A stretch of DNA of 6,928 nucleotides from Saprospirales bacterium (lineage in GTDB: Bacteria > Bacteroidota > Bacteroidia > Chitinophagales > Saprospiraceae): NCBI GenBank assembly GCA_003448025.1, contig DLXL01000197.1, positions 1 through 6,928 on the forward strand, read 5' to 3'. The notes beneath the pieces are model-generated. The model saw only the letters and a program-made list of their open reading frames with translations, ran no database searches and was not told where the DNA came from. The translations under genes were made by a program, and so were the position numbers. The first letter of the stretch is position 1. Each line of letters begins with the position of its first letter. Below, one piece after another: positions 1-6,163 of this stretch.

Positions 1-30
1 TACATCATGCGGATAGTCAGTATAGTTAAT

Positions 31-65
31 AAGGCCGCTTCCCGAGCATTTGGGAGGCGGCTTTT
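31..65 (+). terminator. Hairpin terminator of a gene off the left edge, possibly bidirectional
   Basis: A 10-bp stem (34-43 with 52-61, one G-T wobble) closes an 8-nt loop and is followed by TTTT at 62-65. On the plus strand this is a reasonable intrinsic terminator for a gene entering from the left. A reading frame with a stop at 27-29 would fit, but too little of it is visible to call a gene. On the minus strand the same stem is followed by CTTATT. It could therefore also end transcripts of the gene whose stop codon is at 157, although 95 bases of spacer lie between them. Confidence 0.65.
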
Positions 66-156
66 GGGTTATAAAAAGGAAGAGGAAGAGGAATACAATC
101 TGGAATAGAGTATCAAACTCCCAACTATGCTACCCTGCGCGAACTTCAACCATTGC
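66..156. other. Short non-coding stretch with purine-rich tract
   Basis: No convincing gene is seen between the left terminator and the stop codon at 157. The only notable feature is a purine-only run at 78-93 built from GGAAGA units, which is C/T-rich on the strand that would be the 3' untranslated end of the beta-propeller gene. No second hairpin with a T-tract was found here. Confidence 0.4.
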
Positions 157-1692
157 TTAACGCACAATTCCTAACTTTTGCCTATAAACCACTCGCCTGC
201 CTTCTGAAATACGTAAAAGGTAGTATCCTTCAGTATATCCAGACACCGGTAAAATAACCTGCTGGTTCCCTTCCATGATGGACATTTCAGCTACAACTTG
301 CCCGGTCAGGTTGAATACAGTCATGAAGCAATCAGATGGGATGCCCTCTTTGAATGTTATAGCCACTTCCGTTTGAGCAGGGTTAGGGAACAGGGTTATT
401 CCTTCCTTATCTAACGTCACCTCCTTCACCGCCACACTTCCCAAGGTATCACAAGGTGCGCCTTCCCAATCCCAAAGGCGGTAGAAGGGCATATTGGGCA
501 ATAAAAAATTATTGAATACCGGCAGCCGGATGCTGTGTTGCTGCACATGGCAAGCCAGGCCCGGCTCATCGGGGTTTTCAATGGTGTGCAGGTAGGGGGA
601 ATTATAGTTGGACACGCAAATGTAGATTTTATTATCGGGGGCCAGAAGCGGGTAGAAAAAGCGCGTGGGCAGGCCCAAATCACCTAAGAATCCGTCGTAT
701 ACCGCTACCGTTTTTTCTGAAGCGATAATGTCGGGTGAATGAAGATCATATTGAAAAATGCTATCCCAGCGGGTAACATAAAGGAGGCGCGAATTGGACG
801 AAAAAGCTACCCCGCCGGGCTTGCCATTCAGTCCGCTGAGGTCGTAGGTTTTACCCACACGATCACTGAGTAAGCCGGAGCAGCGATCAAAGCGGTATAG
901 CTCAACTGTAGCAAAAGATGAATCAGGGATTATGCCATGCCAATTAAAACGAGCATAATATTGGCCGTCAGGGGAAAAGCAAGCTGTCCCTAAGCCGAGA
1001 CTAGTGGTTGAAATATCTTGTTTTCCTTCAAAGGATATACCATCTGGAGAGAGTAAATAACGATAAAACTTTGATTCAAAAGAGTGAGGGATCAACAGCC
1101 ACCAATCCCTTCCGTTGCCGTGTCGAATTCCAGCAATTTGAACAAAAGATAACGTATCCTCTCCAAATACAATATCGCGTTGAGTCACCTTACCCAAACC
1201 TCCATTGAAGTTCATGTCTGCAATAGCATATTTGAGGTTGATATACCCAACAGTATATCCACCAGGTACAGGAGCTTCAATTACTTGGGGGGTACCATAG
1301 ATAAAAACAATTTTGTTATTTCTTTCCGGTGAGGGCAGGAGTAGATAACCTTGTATGTATGGAACCCCACCTTCATAATCAGCATTTGGATAAAAATTCC
1401 CGCCGCCTTCCATAATTTCAAAATTTTTATTATATAAATTTTTTCCATTAGAATAACACAACAAACTTCCTGCTGAGTCTGAGATAATCGTATTTGTGAT
1501 GTCATATGGCAGGTCTTTATCAATAAATGAAATAGCTGAATTATTACCTGAAAAAACGATTGAGCAGGATTTATACGCACTATCTGGTGAGGAATAATTC
1601 CCTCCCAATAGCCAAACATGATCCTCTTTTTGGGCAAACAATGAAAGGCTGACTATCCAAATCAATGCAGATAAAAAAAATGCTTTTTGCAT
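157..1692 (-). CDS. Secreted beta-propeller-like protein with T9SS type A sorting domain
   Basis: Predicted 511-residue exported protein. Residues 1-20 form a signal peptide (MQKAFF, a hydrophobic core, then LFAQ). Residues about 25-415 contain recurring blade-like strands such as SPDGQYYARF (240-249), FSSNSRLLYV (297-306) and LAPDNKIYIC (350-359). These resemble the SPDG/LYV strands of WD40- or YVTN-like propellers in large Bacteroidota surface proteins. Residues 428-511 are a T9SS type A sorting domain: LFPNPAQTEV, FNLTGQVV, GYYLLRI and a basic end. The family implies passage through the Sec system, then the T9SS, to the surface or medium. The ligand is unknown and no catalytic motif is visible. 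An in-frame ATG at 1731 would add 13 residues before the signal peptide, but it lies inside the loop of the upstream terminator hairpin, so the ATG at 1692 is chosen. The N-terminal half is much more AT-rich than the C-terminal half. Confidence 0.85.
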   Translation of the reverse strand: MQKAFFLSALIWIVSLSLFAQKEDHVWLLGGNYSSPDSAYKSCSIVFSGNNSAISFIDKDLPYDITNTIISDSAGSLLCYSNGKNLYNKNFEIMEGGGNFYPNADYEGGVPYIQGYLLLPSPERNNKIVFIYGTPQVIEAPVPGGYTVGYINLKYAIADMNFNGGLGKVTQRDIVFGEDTLSFVQIAGIRHGNGRDWWLLIPHSFESKFYRYLLSPDGISFEGKQDISTTSLGLGTACFSPDGQYYARFNWHGIIPDSSFATVELYRFDRCSGLLSDRVGKTYDLSGLNGKPGGVAFSSNSRLLYVTRWDSIFQYDLHSPDIIASEKTVAVYDGFLGDLGLPTRFFYPLLAPDNKIYICVSNYNSPYLHTIENPDEPGLACHVQQHSIRLPVFNNFLLPNMPFYRLWDWEGAPCDTLGSVAVKEVTLDKEGITLFPNPAQTEVAITFKEGIPSDCFMTVFNLTGQVVAEMSIMEGNQQVILPVSGYTEGYYLLRISEGRRVVYRQKLGIVR

Positions 1693-1700
1693 GACATACA

Positions 1701-1743
1701 AGTAAAAACATCCCACAGTACGAATACTCATCCTGTGGGATGT
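1701..1743 (-). terminator. Intrinsic terminator after the beta-helix gene
   Basis: A perfect 11-bp inverted repeat (1708-1718 with 1733-1743; ACATCCCACAG and its complement) encloses a 14-nt loop. On the minus strand the stem is followed at once by a T-run (the complement of 1703-1707) and then AC. It starts 12 bases after the stop codon of the 864-residue gene and ends 8-16 bases before the start of the 511-residue gene. It therefore separates two same-strand genes, and the downstream gene needs read-through or a promoter overlapping this hairpin. Confidence 0.8.
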
Positions 1744-1754
1744 GATTAAAAATA

Positions 1755-4349
1755 TTAACGAATGATGCTGAGCTTCTGTTGATAGACCTGACGCCCATTT
1801 TCCGATAAGCTCACGATATAGCAGCCATTTGCAAAATGGGCTACTGACAACCTTGCAGTCATACTACCTTCAGATACCGACTGCGTGGCTACAATTTGCC
1901 CGGTCAAATTGAATACTGTTATTTGACAATCTGCCATGGCTGGCTGTTGAAGCGAAATCTGAACTTCTGTTTGAGCAGGGTTAGGGAACAGGGCTATGCC
2001 CTTATTTTCCAATGTTGTTCTGGATTCATCTCGCGCGCCCACAAAAGCACAGTCCATATTCCAGGTTGGCACCCGATAATACTCCTGGAGATAGCGGGCA
2101 ACATATACTGCATTCCCTCCTGATTGGGGGCAAAGTGCGGCAATGGCATCAATGATGTTTTTTTCAGATTCGCTGAACTCCCAATCGTCTTGTGCCAGCG
2201 CCGTTAATCGAAGGTTGAAAATAGTCTTTTCGTTCGCTTCATAGGTAGTTGTGGGAATGATAGAAGCATTCAACACTTGCAAATCAGCCAGTTTTTGGGC
2301 CGGATTAGCCGTCAGGGTGGAATCGTACAAGTTCTCAATCCCGGTCTTGATCAAGTAGCATTTTCCAATATTCCCGGCTGATGCATTGGCGTAAAATGCA
2401 GCAGCCTGTGGATCTGAAAATAAGGCAGGATGAGCGGTAATCTTTGCAAAAAGATTTTGTTGCGCTATCCAGTGCAGGGTGGCATAGGTAGGATCAGTCA
2501 ACGTATCCATTGCCCAAAAATCATTGCCGGTTAATTCTTCCCCGCCTTCTCCCGAAAAACCGTTGCCACAAGGCGAACCGCAACTCAACTCCGTGCCGGA
2601 AGATGTGCTAAACCAGTCGCTGGGATTGCCGCCGGTTACAAATATTTTACTCAATCCGTTTGGCAAATGAGATGGAGCAACTCGATATTTCACAGTAGGG
2701 GCAAATAATGGGCTACCGTTAAAATACCCATCCCAGGTGGTTGTTGCACCGCTCCAATCATTACCTCTGTGCCATTGTGGCGCTGAGCTGCTCACCACCA
2801 TATCATAGTACAAGGCTTCATTAATTTGGCCAAAAATACTGGTTTGAATAATACAGTCTTTATGTGCTCCGAGCATATAGAGGCCCTTTTCGGCTTGAGT
2901 CATGGTATTGCAGCAAAGGTCAATATCCACTTCAGGATGTTCAATGCTGATGGCACGGTTGATCAATCCAAATCGCCCATCTACCGTATTATCTCTTACC
3001 GTGATGTGTGGAGAGTTTACTGCGGCTATACCAAAATTAAGATGTCCGGTGCCTGGTGAAAAAATCCCATTCACCAGGTTGTTGGAGACCAGGTTTTCAA
3101 CTTTACAGTTGTACAAATAAATACCACCCGGGAAAGTGCTTGGGGTTATATTGCCAAGATGATCCACTACATTTAGGCTCACCTCAACGGATGCAAACGG
3201 TGATTCGAATATTTGTATGCCATAAAACCACCTGTTTGGGCTGGTACATAGAGGCACTTGTATATCGTTATCATGTACTGTTATCTTACCATTACCATTC
3301 GTGAAAGCAACCCTAATTCCGGTTCTTACTTCTGTACTTATAACATTTCTCAGGATATCAATATTACCTGAACATGCAAATCCCGGAGGTAGATTTTGGC
3401 TTGTAAGATGGTTCGTAATATCTATTCCGGTTGATCCGGCTACTATATTGCAATCCCGAATGATCAATCCATACAACGCTTGATTACTCCGTACAGCGGT
3501 AGTTCCTCTGAAAGTTACATTAGCAAAATCTATACAAAAAGTACTTGTACCATTTTGGATGTCTAATCCATACTTAATCCGATCCATAAACCCTCCATTT
3601 ACCAACACATATTTAGCCTGATTAGCACGAACTCCTGCCGAATTATAGGTTGCTCCTGTTTCTCTGTAGGTATTAAAACCAATAGTTATATTGCTGGCAG
3701 AAGCCAACAAGATTCCCGCATCTTCTGAATCCACAAAAAAATTGGATGTGATGGTATGATTTAGTACGTTTTGAGTACCAGAAATTCGTAAGCCATTAGA
3801 ACAATTATTGAAAGTGTTCCCTGTGATATGAAAGACTGCCGTGCCAGCAATATCAATAGCATTCTGCCCATTATTAAAGGTACAGGCATTGGAGATTAGG
3901 GTACCTCCACCGAGCACTCTGATGGAAGTCCACTTGTAAGTTGTATTACAACCCTGAAAAATGGAACCGGAAGAAGCATTTATTGTAGCCCCTGAATTTA
4001 CAATAATCCCGGATGCATTGCTTGTAAGATAGACCGTTGCCCCTGAAATATTCCAGGCGCCTGCATCTACCGTGAATGTACCTGAGACCTGGATACTTTG
4101 CCCGGAAGTAAGATTTGCAACACCGACTGGTGCGCCAGATAAATTCGGGATGCCAACTCCGCTTCCTACGCTGTAGGTAGTTCCCGGACATTGGGCAATT
4201 GATCTGACAGACATACCGGCAATCAATAAAATTGCCGGTATGGTTTTAAAAATAATACTCAGAAAATTTTCTGCCCGGAAAACAGGTACAAAATTTCGTG
4301 AATTTGACCCAGGCTTGGCCAGTTGATCGTTATAGATATTGTGTTTCAT
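1755..4349 (-). CDS. Secreted right-handed beta-helix protein with T9SS type A sorting domain
   Basis: Predicted 864-residue surface or secreted protein. The N-terminus has an unusually long pre-region (about 28 residues), then a hydrophobic segment (29-46) ending in SIAQ at 53, read as a signal peptide. Residues about 95-515 are rich in short strands with Asn ladders and G-I-x-I/L patterns (NAIDIAG, NGLRISG, AGILLAS, NITIGFNTYRE, TGIDITN, TGIRVAF), the hallmark of parallel beta-helix (PbH1/NosD-like) folds. Residues about 606-760 look alpha-helical, ending in ALCPQSGGNAVYVAR; as I recall, a similar stretch precedes the tail in other Bacteroidota beta-helix proteins. Residues 785-864 are a T9SS type A domain (LFPNPAQTEV, FNLTGQIV, YQQKLSIIR). 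Some beta-helices bind or cleave polysaccharide, but no catalytic residues can be assigned, so the function is open. The ATG at 4349 is the only start that keeps the signal peptide. A promoter was not identified. Confidence 0.87.
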   Translation of the reverse strand: MKHNIYNDQLAKPGSNSRNFVPVFRAENFLSIIFKTIPAILLIAGMSVRSIAQCPGTTYSVGSGVGIPNLSGAPVGVANLTSGQSIQVSGTFTVDAGAWNISGATVYLTSNASGIIVNSGATINASSGSIFQGCNTTYKWTSIRVLGGGTLISNACTFNNGQNAIDIAGTAVFHITGNTFNNCSNGLRISGTQNVLNHTITSNFFVDSEDAGILLASASNITIGFNTYRETGATYNSAGVRANQAKYVLVNGGFMDRIKYGLDIQNGTSTFCIDFANVTFRGTTAVRSNQALYGLIIRDCNIVAGSTGIDITNHLTSQNLPPGFACSGNIDILRNVISTEVRTGIRVAFTNGNGKITVHDNDIQVPLCTSPNRWFYGIQIFESPFASVEVSLNVVDHLGNITPSTFPGGIYLYNCKVENLVSNNLVNGIFSPGTGHLNFGIAAVNSPHITVRDNTVDGRFGLINRAISIEHPEVDIDLCCNTMTQAEKGLYMLGAHKDCIIQTSIFGQINEALYYDMVVSSSAPQWHRGNDWSGATTTWDGYFNGSPLFAPTVKYRVAPSHLPNGLSKIFVTGGNPSDWFSTSSGTELSCGSPCGNGFSGEGGEELTGNDFWAMDTLTDPTYATLHWIAQQNLFAKITAHPALFSDPQAAAFYANASAGNIGKCYLIKTGIENLYDSTLTANPAQKLADLQVLNASIIPTTTYEANEKTIFNLRLTALAQDDWEFSESEKNIIDAIAALCPQSGGNAVYVARYLQEYYRVPTWNMDCAFVGARDESRTTLENKGIALFPNPAQTEVQISLQQPAMADCQITVFNLTGQIVATQSVSEGSMTARLSVAHFANGCYIVSLSENGRQVYQQKLSIIR
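4212..4242. repeat. Perfect 12-bp inverted repeat inside signal-peptide codons
   Basis: CATACCGGCAAT (4212-4223) and its exact reverse complement (4231-4242) flank a 7-bp loop. The repeat lies at codons 36-46 of the beta-helix gene, where it encodes the hydrophobic core of the signal peptide. In the mRNA it would be a stable hairpin about 107 bases after the start codon. On the plus strand the stem is followed by GTTTTAAAAA, so it could also stop antisense transcription. The repeat is seen directly; any role is inference. Confidence 0.8.
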
Positions 4350-4705
4350 ATGTAAAAATTAGTGAAAAAATCGGGTGGGATACTCAGGTAGTTTCTTAAA
4401 AAGTAAGCGTAAATTCAACTTAAGCTACCTGAAATGGAATGATTACTTAGCAAACAGATATTCAAAATACCTAACCATAATACACGCTACACAGTTAAAA
4501 CTTCATCTGGCAACTATTTCAACACCCAAATATAGTACCTCTAAGTCAAACATACAAGCAACGAAAACGCTAACGGTTCGTATCTGTAAATCAGCAGTTC
4601 TGCTCCTTCCGGACAAAATCACCTATTTCTTTCCACCCTTTTTCAACCTTTTGCCCAAAATACTGTCATACCAGACTCAAACACACACCAACCTTTTTCC
4701 CTTTT
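4350..4705. other. Divergent intergenic region with an imperfect inverted repeat
   Basis: These 356 bp separate the starts of two divergent exported-protein genes, so both promoters are expected here. No full TAnnTTTG motif with a spaced TTTG was recognised on either strand. The clearest structure is an 11-bp inverted repeat with one wobble (4384-4394 with 4422-4432; core TCAGGTAG/CTACCTGA) around a 27-bp AT-rich spacer, 35-83 bp upstream of the beta-helix start. It could be an operator or a leader structure. A reading frame running through the region into the downstream gene in another frame has no protein-like features and is not called. Confidence 0.5.
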
Positions 4706-5563
4706 ATGATCCGTCTGGTCTTTATCCTCTTTTTGGGTGTCTTTTCCACCCTCGTACTCCTTGGCAACAAAAACGGCCGCGCCACTCAAGCTCAGCGCGG
4801 CAATACCGGCGCCCCTGGCGACGAAACACAAAACGGACAGCCCAAAACATGCCAGGCATGCCACAATCAGGGCCCCATTCAGGCTACCCTGGCCATCACC
4901 GTGCTGGATAGCACCAACAACACCGTCACAAAATACATCCCGGGCAAAAACTACAAAGCCAGGGTAACCATTAATGCCACCGGGCCCGGCCTGACCGGCT
5001 ACGGATTTCAAATGATCGCCCTGCGCGACAGCGATAACACCGACCTTGACGGATTCAGCGATGTAAATCCCAACAACTATAAAATTGCGTCGTTGCCTAA
5101 TGGACGCACCTATGCGGAGCATAACAACATTTCAAGCACCAATACTTTTGATGTAACCTGGACGGCGCCACCAAGCGGCACGGGCAGCGTAACCTTTTAT
5201 GCCTCCGGCAATGGCGTAAATGGCACCGGCGGCACCGGTGGAGATGGCGCAGGTGTCAACTCTTTGAAGTTGACGGAATTTAGTTCCGCTGCTAATGATC
5301 TCCCAACAGCATTTTCCAACTGGACGGCCTCACCCAATCCGGCAACAGATCAACTGCAACTTTCAGGCACAGAGCTTGGTGTAGGAGCGCATCATTTCAG
5401 GGCCTTTGACGCATCAGGCAAAGTGGTTTGGGAGTCCGCACAAATGATTCAAAATGAATCGTTTATAACCAACATTCCTGTTTCCGACTGGAATTCCGGC
5501 ATCTATTTTGTACAAATAGAGCAGGGCGGTAAACGCAGTTATGTTAAAGTCCTCAAACTTTAA
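4706..5563 (+). CDS. Choice-of-anchor V / reeler-like protein with CxxCH motif and T9SS sorting domain
   Basis: Predicted 285-residue exported protein. Residues 3-20 are the hydrophobic core of a signal peptide, with likely cleavage near TQAQ (27-30). Next comes GAPGD (35-39) and CQACH (49-53), a CxxCH motif of the kind that binds heme c. Residues about 58-190 form a reeler-like beta domain with GYGFQMIALRD (98-108) and W-TAPPSGTGSVTFYASGNGVNG (152-173). The order GAPGD, CxxCH, beta domain is what I recall of the choice-of-anchor V family in Bacteroidota and myxobacteria. A Gly/Thr-rich linker-like stretch (173-183) precedes a divergent T9SS type A tail (about 200-285: SPNPATDQLQL, FDASGKVVW, GIYFVQI, KVLKL). 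Export is well supported. The substrate, and whether heme is really attached, are unknown. The ATG at 4706 directly precedes the signal peptide. The gene is visibly GC-richer than the upstream spacer. No clear terminator follows. Confidence 0.85.
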   Translation: MIRLVFILFLGVFSTLVLLGNKNGRATQAQRGNTGAPGDETQNGQPKTCQACHNQGPIQATLAITVLDSTNNTVTKYIPGKNYKARVTINATGPGLTGYGFQMIALRDSDNTDLDGFSDVNPNNYKIASLPNGRTYAEHNNISSTNTFDVTWTAPPSGTGSVTFYASGNGVNGTGGTGGDGAGVNSLKLTEFSSAANDLPTAFSNWTASPNPATDQLQLSGTELGVGAHHFRAFDASGKVVWESAQMIQNESFITNIPVSDWNSGIYFVQIEQGGKRSYVKVLKL

Positions 5564-5608
5564 CTATGTTTAGATTGGTTGGGCAGCAAATAGTGGGTTA
5601 ACTTCGTG

Positions 5609-5643
5609 TTGACAACGACAAGCGTTAATTTTCAGTTACTTTG
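5609..5643 (+). promoter_or_regulatory. Possible promoter of the DUF4783 gene
   Basis: TTACTTTG (5636-5643) matches the Bacteroidota -7 element TAnnTTTG except at position two. A TTG lies at 5609-5611 within GTTGACAAC, itself a short palindrome (5608-5616). The 24-bp spacer is a little longer than usual. TAATTTTC at 5626-5633 is a rival with one mismatch. The site is 68-75 bp upstream of the ATG at 5711. Confidence 0.35.
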
Positions 5644-5652
5644 TTGTGAAAT

Positions 5653-5677
5653 AACGTTATAAAGAAAACGTTATAAA
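5653..5677. repeat. Tandem 11-bp direct repeat with palindromic core, operator-like
   Basis: AACGTTATAAA occurs twice, at 5653-5663 and 5667-5677, with a 3-bp spacer and a 14-bp period. The first copy sits in the perfect palindrome ATAACGTTAT (5651-5660), and both copies share AACGTT. The pair lies between the candidate promoter and the start codon at 5711, so it would be in the 5' leader or a repressor-blocking position. A binding protein is not known. Confidence 0.55.
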
Positions 5678-5710
5678 CCAACAAACTAACAACCAAACTT
5701 GCTTCAACAC

Positions 5711-6106
5711 ATGAAGAATCTCATTTTTTTGATGTTCCTCGTTCCTGCAATCGCTTTTGCCAACAATCAGCAAAACAACCCGGCTCTGGAAGCGATTTCT
5801 ACTGCCCTGGGTGCAGGCGATGTGAACGCATTGTCCAAATATCTGGCTGACAACGTGGAGATATCCATTCAGGATAAAGAACAAACGTATGCAAAAGCCA
5901 AAGCGATGGAAGTATTGAAAGGTTTCTTTGATTCCAACAAACCCAAAGCTTTTGCCCAGGTACACAAAGGCCAGAGCCGCGAAAACAGCGATCAGTACTG
6001 TATTGGTAATCTTTCCGCTACGGCCGGGAGTTACCGGGTATACCTTTACCTTAAGGTAAACGGCTCCAACATCAGCATCCAGGAGATGCGTTTTGATAAA
6101 GAATAA
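5711..6106 (+). CDS. Exported DUF4783 family protein
   Basis: Predicted 131-residue small exported protein. Residues 1-17 are a clean signal peptide (MKN, then a hydrophobic core, then AFA before NNQQ). The mature part, with ALEAISTALGAGDVNALSKYLADNVEISIQDKEQTYAKAKAMEVLKGFF, followed by a C-terminal strand region ending YLKVNGSNISIQEMRFDKE, fits DUF4783, a mainly Bacteroidota family of about this length that appears NTF2-like. The pattern is helices, a short strand, helix, then strands. No catalytic residues can be named and the function is unknown; a periplasmic ligand-binding or scaffolding role is only inference. A TTG at 5699 is in frame but would put four residues before the signal peptide, so the ATG at 5711 is chosen. 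The leader just upstream is A/C-rich without a Shine-Dalgarno sequence. The gene appears monocistronic, with a strong terminator 23 bases after its stop. Confidence 0.8.
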   Translation: MKNLIFLMFLVPAIAFANNQQNNPALEAISTALGAGDVNALSKYLADNVEISIQDKEQTYAKAKAMEVLKGFFDSNKPKAFAQVHKGQSRENSDQYCIGNLSATAGSYRVYLYLKVNGSNISIQEMRFDKE

Positions 6107-6128
6107 CTCAGCCCCCTTAACCTCTCAG

Positions 6129-6163
6129 ACGGCTTCGGACTATGCGTCCGGAGCCGTTTTTTT
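6129..6163 (+). terminator. Strong intrinsic terminator of the DUF4783 gene
   Basis: A 12-bp stem (6129-6140 with 6146-6157, one wobble) with a 5-nt loop is followed by an uninterrupted T-run to 6163. The convergent minus-strand gene ends with its stop codon at 6162-6164, inside the T-run. On the minus strand no T-tract follows the stem, so termination in that direction is weaker or absent. Confidence 0.9.

Noticed and set aside
1..29. Possible 3' end of a plus-strand gene stopping at 27-29
   Set aside because: Only nine codons are visible and other frames are equally possible. Only the downstream terminator suggests that a gene ends here.
1281..1637. Minus-strand 118-codon frame inside the beta-propeller gene
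   Set aside because: It is another frame of the same strand within a gene that has signal, blade-like strands and a sorting domain. No independent features.
4180..4200. Possible lipoprotein signal (SIAQC) in the beta-helix protein
   Set aside because: The residue before Cys is Gln rather than Gly, Ala or Ser, so the lipobox is not satisfied. A T9SS tail already explains its location.
4375..4911. Plus-strand 178-codon open frame across the divergent spacer
   Set aside because: It runs out of frame into the well-supported gene at 4706, has no domain-like or signal features, and its last third is the frame-shifted reading of that gene.
4643..5122. Minus-strand 159-codon open frame opposite the choice-of-anchor V gene
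   Set aside because: It lies almost wholly opposite a gene with clear domains and a signal peptide. The open frame is a by-product of that gene's GC-rich codons.
5255..5274. 7-bp inverted repeat GTCAACT/AGTTGAC in the choice-of-anchor V gene
   Set aside because: It is short and inside coding sequence, and repeats of this size are expected by chance in a window this long. It has no T-tract or other context.
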